Shown here: one piece after another, positions 32,779 through 44,491 of the stretch
Layout: each line of letters begins with the position of its first letter
Position numbering within the stretch: the stretch's first letter is position 1
Made by a program: the position numbers and the translations under genes
The notes under the pieces: model-generated
Database searches by the model: none
What the model saw: the letters and a program-made list of their open reading frames with translations, nothing else
Told to the model about the DNA's origin: nothing
Assembly: GCF_032854445.1 (NCBI RefSeq)
Contig: NC_088297.1
Span: forward strand, 23,945,127-24,009,126
Direction: 5' to 3'
Origin: Liolophura sinensis
Lineage: Eukaryota; Mollusca; Polyplacophora; Chitonida; Chitonidae
Length of the DNA stretch: 64,000 nt

Positions 32779-34890
32779 GGGCTGAGTTACTTGGTCTGTT
32801 CCGGTGGCTCAAAGGGACTTCTGGCCGCTGTCATTGTCCTATCAATTCTATGTGTGATTTTACTGATATGCTTCATTGTGTCTGTTCTAAAATGGAAAAG
32901 GCTTCTCAGTCGACTCAGAGAAGAGATACAAGCTCGATACGTCACATACAAGGTTATTTTTTCTTGTTGCAAATTTTCTTTTGTTCTTCTGTTATTTTCT
33001 ATTCATTATTGCTAAAAGCAGTCAATACTTTTTCAGAGTTATTTGACGCAGATTTCAATGGGCACTACATTCGTATTCGGACTAGGCCTAGTTAATTTCT
33101 TTCACACCTCCTAGACAACATTTCATACGGCTGCTTTGGCAAGAAGAGACCACTTCTTCCACAGAGCAGCGTGTATAATTCGACTGAACGCGACTACCAA
33201 AACTTTTCAAGTTGATGTCAGCTATTGTCTGTAAGTTGTGTACTAAAATTGAATCCGTGTACGTTGCCTGTACAATTTACTCTACGCTTCCATGTACGCC
33301 TCTGAACTATCCGTCTTTGTGCAACGTCAGTTTTCGTTGATATATTGCTGTAAAGAGAAAGCATGTACGTTCTGGCACATATATCGGTCCTTGGTGGAAG
33401 ACGTTGCAGTCTGCAACAATTATATGTAAGATCACACCGAGAGCCCTGTCATTCGGTACTTGCCACCAATATCCGGAGACCAACGGAACGGAAGAATTTT
33501 GGAAATTAACTGTTGAAAAAATAGGATAACAACAGGCGAGCGTCTTAACCAACCGTTTGGGAACCCGTTCCCAAATCAACCTGTAATTCACCAGTGTAGA
33601 CTGTCAGAGGGACGTGGTCAAAACTGTGAGAACGAAAAGAAACTTCATCACGCTGATTGTCAAAAAAGTTTTGTCAGAGGCCACCCAACAGAAAACTGTG
33701 GTCAGGACCTACCTCAGAGCACTTTGTCGGGCTGACCTCAAATAACTCTCAGTCCGCTTCGGTGGCCTAATGGTTAGAGCATCCGCCCTCGAAGTCGGGT
33801 GAAGCCAAAGACCCTTTAAAGGGCACTTGTTGCTGCTCGGTTTGCCACTCAGCACTGAGATGTTAGAGCAATAAAGCAGGAACGGTTGTCCCGGTGTCAG
33901 CATAATGAGACTGGGTGGGGTGTCATGCCTGGTGTATTCCGCATAATACTTCAGTGACTGCAGCATTTTGGCGGCATGGATTCGCCCTGCCACAAGGAGA
34001 CACAGTATATGTACACACACCTAATGACTCCTCGTCGTCATATGCACAGAAAAATTTATTAAGTACGACGTTAAACCCCCAAGATTTCAGTCATTCAACC
34101 AAATAACTTTGTCAGACTGACAACAAATTACTTTGCCTTTAGTTATCGTAAATGTGTTTGTACACGTAAGTATATTTTGTATATTTGAGACAGCGAATCA
34201 CCCGGTATTTTCTCTTGTTTTACAACCGCATCCAGTTTTCTACAATTATTTATTATTTATTTAAAGGTGAAATTTCAGGATGTCCATCACTGATAAAGGT
34301 GATAATTCGACGTTTAGCGTGACGTGGGTTATCATTACCATCTCTCCTCGAAAAATATTTATGGTATTCATCCTTTACTCTGCAATATCCTGTCAATTAC
34401 TCTACTTTAACTTTTACTGAGTAGCTATATAAGACGCTCGTTCTGCCTGTTTGTCCGTCCGTCTGTTTGTCGGTCTGTCTGTCTGTCGGTCAATCGGTCC
34501 AATTTTACTAGGTGACATTATATCTTCCAATATAAACCCATTATGTTTTACTTCAACCGGTCACTTAGCTTAAGGCTGAGGGCAGGACGAGACGAAATCA
34601 TTATAAGACATTTATCCTACTGGCTGAAGGTTTATTTCAGACGTGCTTTCCTTCTTCCCACAAAAACATATCAACCTCACAGATCTGTTTTCTTGTGAAA
34701 GTAATCTCTTCTCTTAATGTAGAAAACTACTCTGTGTAAGCTTTTGCTGTAGTAATATTTTTTATTTCCTCAGGTAAACCCTACAGGGACCGAGCAGAAT
34801 GGTGTCTACGAGGCCATGGGGGATACTTCTGGGTTAAGGAGTACTGGTGAATATGAGAATGTGGGGGATACTCCCGGATCAAGGGCTTAA
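32779..34890 (+). CDS. 3' end of a single-pass membrane protein with tyrosine-motif tail
   Basis: Two plus-strand exons join in phase 0. Exon 32779-32952 follows TTTTCAG and encodes a hydrophobic segment (GLLAAVIVLSILCVILLICF, then IVSVL), a basic stop-transfer stretch (KWKRLLSRLR) and ARYVTYK. Exon 34774-34890 follows a pyrimidine-rich acceptor (TTTATTTCCTCAG) and encodes VNPTGTEQNGVYEAM, STGEYENVGDTPG and a stop. The tail holds YVTY, VYEAM and YENV; pYxN is a known Grb2-SH2 ligand pattern. I infer a type I receptor whose ectodomain exons lie upstream, in or beyond the gap. The first exon's donor (AAG|GTTATT) is weak, which lowers confidence. The ectodomain family is unknown. Confidence 0.6.
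33749..34107 (+). mobile_element. tRNA-derived SINE, family C, in the receptor intron
   Basis: The head TCCGCTTCGGTGGCCTAATG with GGTTAGAGCATCCGC and a box-B-like region is followed by a long body and the end AGTACGACGTTAAACCCC. It lies wholly in the intron between the two membrane-protein exons. Confidence 0.75.
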
Positions 34891-34974
34891 TAACGCGCTG
34901 TACAACGCTATTTAATACGGATATCACCTGAATAACGACATTCATACAAACTGTAACATATACATAGTGCATGT
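34891..34974 (+). other. Start of the receptor gene 3' flank
   Basis: Short unique sequence after the stop; no AATAAA is seen before the satellite begins. Confidence 0.3.
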
Positions 34975-37039
34975 ATCAACGGACAGATGTAACGATATTT
35001 CTCTTTTACAACACACCAATCAAAAACACATCAATGTGTACATCTGTAACAATATTTCTCTGTTACAACACACCAATGTGCATATATGAAATGACTTCTG
35101 TCTGTTAGAAGACACCAGTGTATACAATTGTAATTATATTTCTCTGTTAAAATATTCCAGTGTGCACATATGAAAAGATTTCTGTCTGTTAGAAGACACC
35201 AGTGTATACAATTGTAATAATATTTCTCTGTTAAAATACTCCAGTGTGCACATATGAAAAGACTTCTATCTGCAAGAACACACCAGTGTGTACTGATGCA
35301 ACAATTTTGTATGTTAAAGCGTACAAGTGTGTACATGGGAGCAAACTTCTGTGTGTTATACCGCACAATTAATTACATATGTTCTAAAGTTCATACTTGT
35401 GTGACGAAAGTTTCAGTAAAGCACTCGTGTGTACATATGCGACGAAGTCTGTTTGCTAAACCATACAATCATGTACATATGTGACGATTTCTGTTTGCTA
35501 CAGCACACAAGTGTGTACATATGTGATGATTTATGTTTACTAATGCATACAGATATGTACATATGTGACGATTTCTGTTTGCTAAAGCATACAGGTGTAG
35601 ACATGTGACGATTTCTGTTTGCTACAGCACACAAGTGTGTACACATTTGACGATTTCTGTTTGTTACAGCACACGAGTGTGTACATATGTGACGATTTCT
35701 GTTTGCTACAGCACACAAGTGTGTACATGTGTGACCATTTCTGCTTGCTACAGCCCACACGTGTGTACATATGTGTCCATTTCTTTTTGCTACAGCAACA
35801 AGTTTCTACATATGCGACTATTTCTGTTTGCTAAAGCATACAGGTGTGTACATATGTGACGATTTCTGTTTACTAAAACCCACAACTGTGTACATATGTG
35901 ACGCTTTCTTTTTGCTACAGCACACACGTGTGTACATATGTGACGATTTCTGTTTATTAAAACATAGAGGTGTGTACACATGTGGCGATTTCTGTTTGCT
36001 AAAGCATACAGGTGTGTACATATATGACGATTTCTGTTTACTAAAACCCACAAATGGGTACATAAGTGTCGATTTTTGTTTGCTACAGAACACAAGTGTG
36101 TACGTATTTGAAAATTTCTGTTTGCTACAGCACATGATTGTATAGACATGTGACGATTTCTGTTTGCTACAGCACTCAAGTGTGTACATATGTGTCGATT
36201 TCTGTTTGCTACACCACACAAGTGTGTACATATGTGACCATTTCTGTTTGCTACAACACACAGGTATGCACATATGTGACGCTTTCTTTTTGTTACAGCA
36301 CACAAGTGTGTACATGTGTGACGATTTATGTTTACTAAAACCCACAGGTGCGTAAATATGTGACCATTTCTGTTCATTAAAGATTACTCGTGTGTACATA
36401 TGTGACGAGTTATGTTTGCTAAAGCTTAGAGATGTGTACATATGTGACGATTTCTGTTTGCTAAAACCCACAGGTGTTTACATATTTGATGATTTCTGTT
36501 TGTTAAATTATACAGGCTTGTACGTATGTGACGATTTCTATTGACTAAACCCCAAAGGTGTGTACATATGTAACGATTTCTGTTTGATACAGCACACAGG
36601 TGTGTAAATATGTGATGATTTATGTTTACTAATGCATACAGATATGTACATATGTGACGATTTCTGTTTGCCAAAGCATACAGGTGTTTACTCATGTGAC
36701 GATTTCTGTTTACTACAGCACACAAGTGTGTACACATTTGACGATTTCTGTTTGTTACAGCACACGAGTGTGTACATATGTGACGATTTCTGTTTGCTAC
36801 AGCACAGAAGTGTGTGCATATGTGACCATTTCTGCTTGCTACAGCACACAAGTGTGTACACATATGTCAATTTCTGTTTTCTACGGCAACAAGTGTGTAC
36901 ATATGTGACCATTTCTGTTTGCTACAGCACATAGGTGTGTACATATGTGATGACTTCTGTTTGCTTCAACACACAGGTATCCACATATGTGACGCTTTCT
37001 TTTTGCTACAGCACACAAGTGTGTACATATGTGACGATT
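34975..37039. repeat. 42-bp satellite array, about 48 copies
   Basis: Units of 42 bp around GTGTACATATGTGACGATTT followed by CTGTTTGCTACAGCACACAA, more divergent at the left end (35000-35480). Because 42 is divisible by three, all frames on both strands can stay open for 60-217 codons; these are not genes. A block at about 35480-35780 recurs about 1092 bp (26 units) later at 36570-36870 with shared rare variants. Confidence 0.95.
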
Positions 37040-37214
37040 CACAGCATGATTTACATCTTTACATGACGTGGAAAAGTCTGTCACTCACTTGCCCAGTGCC
37101 CACGGTTTAATGCAGTCACTCCGCATTCCTTCCAGTATTACACAGACCTCTGTCATATGAGTAAAAGATAATAATTTAATCACTGGATATAGGTTATTGT
37201 TTTTCCCCTCAATC
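37040..37214. other. Intron-like spacer before the beta-propeller-like exon
   Basis: It ends in a pyrimidine-rich acceptor (TTTTTCCCCTCAATCTAG). No other feature. Confidence 0.4.
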
Positions 37215-37218
37215 TAGA

Positions 37219-37493
37219 TCCGAGTTTCAGTGACGCCATCGACAAGGGACAGGTCAATCACCGTCAGATCCCGGAGGCGTCAGGGTTAGCTGCCAAAACC
37301 GAATATTCGCCCTCAACGCTACAAATGCTCACATCCAGGCCACGTTCACCATATCCGATGCCACCAATAAAGACTGGGAGGATGTTGCCGTGGGCACGTG
37401 CGGCCAGGAAACATATTTATACATCGGTGACATCAGTGATGGAGGCCCTGAGCCTCACACGATGTACCGAGTGAAGGAGCCGACAGAAATACG
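37219..37493 (+). pseudogene. Beta-propeller-like gene copy 2, broken exon
   Basis: After the acceptor at 37218 the exon encodes DPSFSDAIDKGQ and QIPEASGLAAK. It then jumps frame to NRIFALNATNAHIQATFTIS, DATNKDWEDVAVGTCGQ, TYLYIGDISDGG and MYRVKEPTEIRL. Compared with 16094-16338, about 18 residues (the RRHPGILYTHNDSGG region) are missing at the jump, a deletion that also shifts frame. The exon ends where a SINE/ORF1 chimera begins at 37494. Homology to the minus-strand copy is clear from EASGLAA and DWED. The gene is inferred to be non-functional in this assembly. Confidence 0.65.
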
Positions 37494-38095
37494 TCTTAGG
37501 TGTGACTCAACCCAGGATTGACCCTGGATCTACCGCTCCCAAAAGCAGTACCAAGTGTGCTATCGGGTCCGGTCAATTAAACTCGATATTGATGATCTGA
37601 ATAAACGTGTAAAAATGCTAGACTCCGTTGACCCAGCTCTTGAATCGAGGGTTCCTTCTGCTGAACGAAAAAGTCAAATCCTTGCAACAGGCTGTCATAA
37701 GCTAGGCTGAAGGCTTATATTTCTGATCTCGAAAAGACACTAGCTGTAATAGAAATTCACGAAAGAAAACACAACCTCCTGTTCTACGGAATTTCGACCA
37801 GACCAGTGACCATGAAATTACCGAAGAAGTCATGAGAAGATTTCGGAAAGATGACATGAACTTGGATAGAGAATCGGCTGACTCTTTTCCGATCTTCAAC
37901 GTTTATCGCCTTCCCACACCACGACATATTACCAGGACGCGAGACAACAATCTCCCAGCCATCAGTAGGAAATTAGAGCATGCAAAGGACAAAAATCGCA
38001 ACCTGAAATCTACTGCCACCCTTATGGATAAGAAGATGTCTATACGTACAGATTTCCCACCTCAACTAAAATAGAAACGACAAACTGGATCAAGC
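37494..38095 (+). mobile_element. SINE-ORF1 chimeric repeat, copy 1
   Basis: It begins with an inverted scrap of SINE family B (GACCCTGGATCTACC) fused to a region resembling a LINE first ORF: LDIDDLNKRVKML, then HERKHN-like, LPTPRHITRTRDNN, LEHAKDKNRNLKS and MSIRTDFPPQLK. The last motif resembles the C-terminal region of L1-type ORF1 proteins. Stops and frameshifts interrupt it. About 600 bp match 41628-42235, including the same SINE/ORF1 junction. Confidence 0.7.
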
Positions 38096-38820
38096 CCTGC
38101 AAGTGGACTCAAAACTTCTATATGAGTAAGTGTGACATCTTCATATGTTTCTTCCCATTTGGTGAAAAAATGGAAATATTTATCACTTTTTATACTCGGC
38201 CTTTTTCGAGGCCTACCTATCAAAGAAAACCTTATAACTCAGAAACGTAAATGAAAGCAGTGAAAATAAAACAAAACAAGATAAATATTAGAGATACTGA
38301 GGTCAACATCTTTTCTCATGTATATTTGAGCGAAACTATGTTTTAGAAGGCGACCAAACCGATATATTTACCAAAGAAAACTGTAGCCATCTTGATGAAT
38401 GTACTGGAGAAAGCCTTGTTAAGTCTTATTTATACATACACAGTAGAGAGCACGAGGAAAACAAACGTGTACAGTCACAAGACGACAAAGACGTAAGAAA
38501 ACTAAAACTAAACAATTTACAAGCCATGCGTATTAAAGCATACATTGAAACATATCACAGAGAGAGGGAGAGAGAAATGTGCGTGGGTAGGGCGAGGGGA
38601 ATGAGAGGCATATTGTCTACGTATAGAGGGGCAGGTGGAGTGGTTTATTGAATACAATAAGTTGCTTGAGGCCTTTGACCCATGGTTCACAGCAGGTGAT
38701 TTCTGTATATTTGCGACAAAAGAGGGTTGAAAAAAGCGGAAATAAAATGGCTTATTTTTTTTAAATGACATTATTGCTATGCTGGAGCATTTTTGTTGTC
38801 TTTAAACTTGAGATTTTCAG
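38096..38820 (+). other. Intron-like spacer
   Basis: AT-rich sequence ending with the acceptor GAGATTTTCAG of the last exon. An AGAGAGAGGG purine tract is near 38560. Confidence 0.4.
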
Positions 38821-39260
38821 ACGAAGACTCTGAAACACTGATGATTGATCCAAACGAGGAACTTTACATAGCCTCTAAGACGGATGACGAGCCATCATGT
38901 ATTGCGCATGTGCCAACTAGTGGAAATTGGGGGACAGGAAATGTCGTAAACGTCCAGAGACAAGCCAACTTTACACGATACACCAGCAAGAAAAACCCAG
39001 TGGTCGGTGACATTTCCCCGGACGGCACGGAAATGCTGATCAAATTTAAAGAATGGGTGTTATACTACAAGTTAGCAACAGGCGAGTCTTACGTGGATGC
39101 CGTCAAAAGAGAACCACTTGTATTGCCATATCACCCAGAACCGCGTGGTGAATCCGTCTGTTGGTCACATGACGCGAATGGATATTTCACTTTGTCTGAA
39201 GGTAAAAAGGCCGACCAACCGCTTTACTTCTATCGAAGGGAGTCAGCTACCCACGACTAA
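38821..39260 (+). CDS. Beta-propeller-like gene copy 2, last exon
   Basis: After acceptor TTTTCAG the exon (phase 1) encodes EDSETLMIDPNEELYIASK, NPVVGDISPDGTEMLIKFKE, WVLYYKLATGESYVDAV, GESVCWSHDANGYFTLSEGK and QPLYFYRRE, then TAA at 39258-39260. The ETLMIDP, ISPDGTEMLIK and GYFTLSEG blocks look like successive propeller strands. This exon is open and its splice site sound, so it may still be transcribed, but the upstream exon at 37219-37493 is frameshifted. A candidate poly(A) signal AATAAA is at 39518-39523. Confidence 0.65.
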
Positions 39261-40047
39261 GCAGTTCAATGTGAAGCATTTATATCCACGGACAATGGGA
39301 ACGGTCGTCAGTTACTTGACAGAGGCAGGATGTTTTTGTCGTGTCGTCACATGGATGAACTCTTCTCCAGGACATTGCTATACATAATGAAGTAAACAAA
39401 TAAATAAATAAGTAGTTAAAATGCTAATAACATAATATACTTAATACCGTTTTTCCCCCATACATCTCGGATTTACTTTTAGTATTTCTGTTGTTATTGG
39501 AATGTCATTTCTGTACAATAAAAGCTCTTAAATGAACAAATAACAAATGATATAACCTTATTTATTTCGGAACAAGGGCGTAAACAGGCTTAAATGGCCA
39601 CAGGCATATTTCTCTGGCTCACTTGTTAACTCTATTAATCTATATTTAATTTAGAATTCTCACGAGGCCATCAGACATTGTGCGAGATTTCGCTTACTTT
39701 GAATTCCAGACTCTGAGAAATGCAATATCAGAAATATAAAATGATATGCTTTTTAAACCTGAAGTGGGATGCTTTGCCATACATGTATTCCTTTGGTGAA
39801 GGGTTGTCTTTTTCTTTATTTAGTTGGTGTTTCTGTCATATGTGGGATAAAGCAATCCATATTGAGTACCATTTCCATGTAGAAGTAAAATTTATCGAAG
39901 CTGTTACATTTTAACGACAAATGCTTTATGGGATTAGCTGGTAACAAGCTTATTTCGGTGTAGTGATGAATGTGAATAAATAAAATGATATATTATGTGA
40001 AACTTTATTGTAAAACTTGATTGAGCCAGCTTCTATTTCTACATAGT
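39261..40047 (+). other. 3' flank of the beta-propeller-like gene
   Basis: It contains AATAAA at 39518-39523 and an (AAAT)n patch near 39397. No gene is recognised. Confidence 0.45.
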
Positions 40048-40191
40048 CCACGGCTGTACGTGGGAAGGTCTGGCAGCAACCTGCGGATGGTCGTGAGTTT
40101 CCTCCCACCATAATGCTGGCCGCCGTCATATACGTGAAATGTTCTTGAGTACGACGTGAAACACCAATCAAATAAATAAATTAACATGGTC
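40048..40191 (+). mobile_element. 5'-truncated SINE (main family)
   Basis: Central block and tail in plus orientation (CAACCTGCGGATGGTCGTGA, ATAATGCTGGCCGCCGTCAT, ending AATAAATAAATTAA). The head is missing. Confidence 0.9.
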
Positions 40192-41470
40192 CATGTTTTT
40201 CGGCTAAAAGAGTTCGACGAAGCTGTCTGATGTTTTTAATTTTCCTAGGATTTTAAAATTACCCAGGCCAAGGGATTAATTAAAAAATACATGACGTTTT
40301 CCTGTGCTTTCCATCTAACTTATAAAATTCAAATCTGTCTCAAAAGCTAGGTCTTCAACCAGTTTATGCCTCTTCCACTCCGAAACTTTTCATTAGCCAT
40401 AAGGTCCCACCTAACCACTGTTTACTCTTAAGAACACACCTTTTAAAACCGGAGAGTGGCCTCAAGGGATGTAATTCGGAGCAGACCTACTCTGTTATAT
40501 CAGTTGATGTAATCGTCTGATGTAGTCAGTTCAGATCCTAGTCTACGAAGCGTTTTGTTGGACTGGGAAGTATTTCTTCTCTACACATCAGTGAAAAAGG
40601 AAGTTCACTCCTGTTTTTGTTTACTACCGGAACCTGTTGTCCATTTAACAATTGAATTTGTATGAAGATGCTGCTCTCAGAAAACTTTCAGAGATATATA
40701 CATCTATCGTTGCGATTTAATGTAATGGTCGTGACAGTGATTGTATATATAATTGTCTTATATCTGATTTTTACTGTGAAAATTGTTCTGGCGCTTAATA
40801 AGGCAGCAACAAAAACTGTGGCCAAAAACGTGTAGGTGAAGAGTACATTGTACCTGGTCGGTCTGACTGTGTGGGAGGTATAGATTCCCTTTCTAGAACG
40901 GCATTTTTGAATTGCAGCCCGAGGAGTGGAGTTATTGCTGATAATATGCGGAAAACCAAACGGCAATTGATTATGCTTTACGGGACTGTCGTAAAGTAGA
41001 AAACGTATCAAAGCGGATATAATAACTAAAGCACTAACACAAAACTCGGTTGATGATTTGTGGATAGAAGTTGAAATATCCAGTAAAATGTAAATGTACT
41101 GCTCTCCTTAGTAGAATAGATAATGCAGAAGGCGAATCAGAGAATGTTGTTGTGGCGTGGTAAATTTAGAGGCATCTTAAATTGTATTAAAAGTGATCTG
41201 CAACAACAACAGCACGTGTACCGGAAATCGATCAGAAAAACATGTCAGCCAAAAGGGAACAAACATCGACCTTGTGAACCTAAAACTGGGAATGAACAAG
41301 ACTCTAACTGTTCCTCATGGAAATAGGTATTAAATCAATTAAGCTTGAGTGAGTGAATGAGGGCTAGTGATTTAACCTTGTACTTAACATTTTTTCAGTC
41401 ATATGACGACGAAGGAATACTTATGTAATGCATGTAATGTGCCTCCTTCTTGCAGGGCAGATTTCCACCG
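40192..41470. other. No feature seen
   Basis: AT-rich sequence; short open frames on both strands without motifs or splice context. Confidence 0.5.
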
Positions 41471-42235
41471 CTCTTTTATCTAGTGCTACTTCACTGAGGC
41501 GCCTTGCCAAAGGCAAGTAAGCCGACCCGCCCGAGCTATTATACTGATACCTGTCAACCAGTACTTGCACTATTCCTCTCATGCCGAAGGGCGAATAGAG
41601 GAAGCCACTACTTCCTCTTTTAAAGTCTTAGGTTTGACTCAACCCAGGATTGACCCTGGATCTACCGCTCCCAAAAGCAGTACCAAGTGTGCTATCGGGT
41701 CCGGTCAATTAAATTCGATATTGATGATCTGAATAAACGAGTAAAAATGCTAGACTCCGTTGACCCAGCTCTTGAATCGAGGTTTCCTTCTGCTGAACGA
41801 AAAAGTCAAATCCTTGCAACAGGCTGTCATAAGCTAGGCTGAAGGCTTATATTTCTGATCTCGAAAAGAAACTAGCTGTAATGGAAATTCACGAAAGAAA
41901 ACACAACCTCCTGTTCAACGGAATTTCGACCAGACCAGTGACCATGAAATTACTGAAGAAGCCATGAGAAGATTTCGGAAGATGACATGAACTTGGACAG
42001 AGAATCGCTGACTTTTTTCCGATCGTCAACGTTCATCGACTTCCCCACACCACGACATATTACCAGGACGCGAGACAACAATCTCCCAGCCATCAGTAGG
42101 AAATTAGAGCATGTAAAAGGACAAAGATCGCAACCTGAAATCTACTGCCACCCTTATGGGTAAGAAGATGTCTATACGTACAGATTTCCCACTCAACTGA
42201 AATAGAAACGGCAAACTGGACAGTATAGCCTATGA
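41471..42235 (-). mobile_element. SINE-ORF1 chimeric repeat, copy 2
   Basis: 41490-41690 is SINE family B reversed (GCCTTGCCAAAGGCAAGTAA, then GACCCTGGATCTACC). It continues from 41690 into the same ORF1-like region as copy 1. The chimera is about 95 per cent identical to 37494-38095 by eye, with separate small deletions. This copy keeps more of the SINE side. The ORF1-like part is on the plus strand, the SINE part on the minus strand. Confidence 0.7.
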
Positions 42236-42751
42236 CATTCGAAACATCCCAGAACAAACTGGGATACAAGTGGTAGATACCTATGTTGTCTTGGAAACTA
42301 GGCCAGGCAGTGGTATTGGCCCTTGACAAATGCACAAGGAGTAAACAGTCTCAGGTACTCAACTTGCTTTAAAATATTTCTTCTGAATAACTACTATTTC
42401 TGATAATAAGTACTAAATTGAGTAGATACATGACAGATAACCTATTATAAAACTATATCTTTTTTTCTTTGCAGTCCTCACAGTATGAACTCAATACAAT
42501 AAGTACCTAGAATTATTTACATTCTAATTTAACTGCAAATCTCTATGTAAATACCTTAACCACCAATGTTGTAGAACTTCCTTCAAAGGTCGGCCTTTGT
42601 GTAACGCTGCTCGAGGGATTCGTAGAGAAAAACTTAGGACAGTTGCACCTGCGAATCATGCCGTATTTTTAAGCGGATTTAATGGGTATAAAAGACACAT
42701 AACCGTTCCGTTGAATTCAGTCACTAAGTTGCTTCTCCAACCTGCCAAGAT
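42236..42751. other. Spacer; left end of a dead Tc1 copy may lie here
   Basis: No left TIR was recognised. Confidence 0.35.
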
Positions 42752-43780
42752 ATGCCAAGACTAGACACCGCTACCGGAACATCGTCATTGGTCGACTCCT
42801 CGCCGGTGAATCACAGAATGCAGTCGCTAGACGTTATCATGTTCACCGGAGCACGATTTTCCGGCTCTGGCAACGGTACCAGCAATCCGGTTCAACAGCT
42901 GACCGTCAACGTTATGCCGACCTAGGGTCACAACAGCAGCCCAAGACCGTTACATCCGGTTACTTCATCTCAGAAACTGAACCGTAACAGCAACAGAAAC
43001 AGCATCAAATGTCCCAGGTCTCCGACGAATATCGGCACAGACAGTCAGGAACCATCTCCGTGAAAACGGCTTACGTCGCAGACGTCCTTACTTTGGCGTA
43101 GTACTGAGACAACAGCATCGACGCGCAAGGGTACGATGGTGCAACAGATTAAGGGACTGGAATCTGCGAAATTGGAGGCGAGTCTGGTTCAGCGATGATC
43201 CAGATTCATGCTGCAGAAAAGAGATGGCCGTACACGCGTCTACAGACGCCGAAATGAGAGGTTCGCAAGGAACTGCGTCCTTGAGTCGACAATTTCGGTG
43301 GAGGAAGTGTGATGGTGTGGGGTGCCATATCATACGCCCGAAAATCTCAACTGGTGCACATCCCAGGCAACCTTAACGCCGATCGATACAGAGATGAGGT
43401 TTTGACGCCACACATGCTGCCCATAATGGACCTTCGTAGGGAAGTTTTTCAGCACGTCAACGCTCGGCCGCATACAGCTCGTGCTACGGTTGACTTTCTG
43501 GAGAACCAGAACGTAACAGTGCTGGCCCTGGCCGTCCCAAATCACCAGATTTGAACCCAATAGAACATTTGTGGGATGACTTGGGAAAACGCTTGTGCAG
43601 TCGTCATCCAGCGCCCTAAACTCAGCAAGGAAGTGCTGCAGGCTCTTGACCAAGAATGGAGAAGAATTCCGCAAAACCGTATTCGCCCGATTGATCATGT
43701 CTATGCCGAGACGGATTCGCGCTGTGTTACGGGTTAATGGTGGGCATAGCAGATATTGGCTTTGCAGTGACGTCATCTGA
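42752..43780 (+). pseudogene. Dead Tc1-type transposase
   Basis: It starts MPRLD and, across several frameshifts, gives RNIVIGRLLAGES, HVHRSTIFRLWQRYQQSGST, GGGSVMVWGAISYARKSQLV, ARPHTARATVDFLEN and a final NGGHSRYW before the stop at 43778-43780. The second catalytic region reads FQHVNARPH, so the Asp of QQDNARPH is lost. A right-end TIR-like sequence at about 43929-43957 (TTGCGTTTCTTTTTTGGGAG) resembles the end of the intact copy at 48074-49609. Related to that copy but clearly older. Confidence 0.85.
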
Positions 43781-44049
43781 GTGCTATGGACTTTAATGTG
43801 ATAAATTTTGACATTGTAATTAAACTTAAAAGTCTGAACAACCAGTGTGGAAAATTTCAGTGTGATGTGATGCTTATTTTTGTATTTAAGATGATGTTGA
43901 AAAATTCATATTTGGATAAAACGAATCGGATGTTGCGTTTCTTTTTTGGGAGAGTATATTATAGATATCCATTACAGTCTCTTTGAAATGAGACATGGCA
44001 AATATGTTTGGATTTCCTAACGCTCAGAACCATACATGTGTCTAACATG

Positions 44050-44092
44050 AGTGTGTGTGTGTGTGTGTGCGTGCGTGCGTGTGCGTGTGCGT

Positions 44093-44127
<35 letters not shown>

Positions 44128-44395
44128 CGTGCGTGCGTGTGTGTGTGTGTGTGTGTGTTTGTGTGTGTGGGGGGTGGGTGGGGGGGGGGTAGTATGTCTG
44201 TCTGTCTGTCTCGCTGTGTGTCTGCCTGCCTGTCTGTCTGGATATGTGTATCTGTGTGTGTTTATGTCAATCTGTTCATCTGTCTGTCTGTCGGTGTGTG
44301 TGTCTGTCTGTCTTTATGTATTTCTGTTTGTGCGTATGGCTGTGTGTATGTGTGTGTGTGTCTGTATGTGCGTCTGTATGTCTGTCTGTTAAGGT
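44050..44395 (+). repeat. GT/GTCT microsatellite
   Basis: (GTGTGC)n, G-rich and (TGTC)n blocks in series; the frames through it are repeat artefacts. Confidence 0.95.
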
Positions 44396-44491
44396 GAAGA
44401 AAACGTACAAAAAGCATTTCATCAAGTTTAGACGAAAGAGTGCCGAAAAGTAGCTGTGAATGTGGTGTGCAATATTTTTTTCGATTTTTCT

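Noticed and set aside
33709-34020. 103-codon minus-strand frame
   Set aside because: It lies inside SINE family C.
35031-37110. Overlapping long open frames on both strands, up to 217 codons
   Set aside because: The 42-bp unit is divisible by three and lacks stops in several frames, so long frames arise automatically.
44008-44453. Cys/Val-rich open frames
   Set aside because: Products of the GT/GTCT microsatellite.
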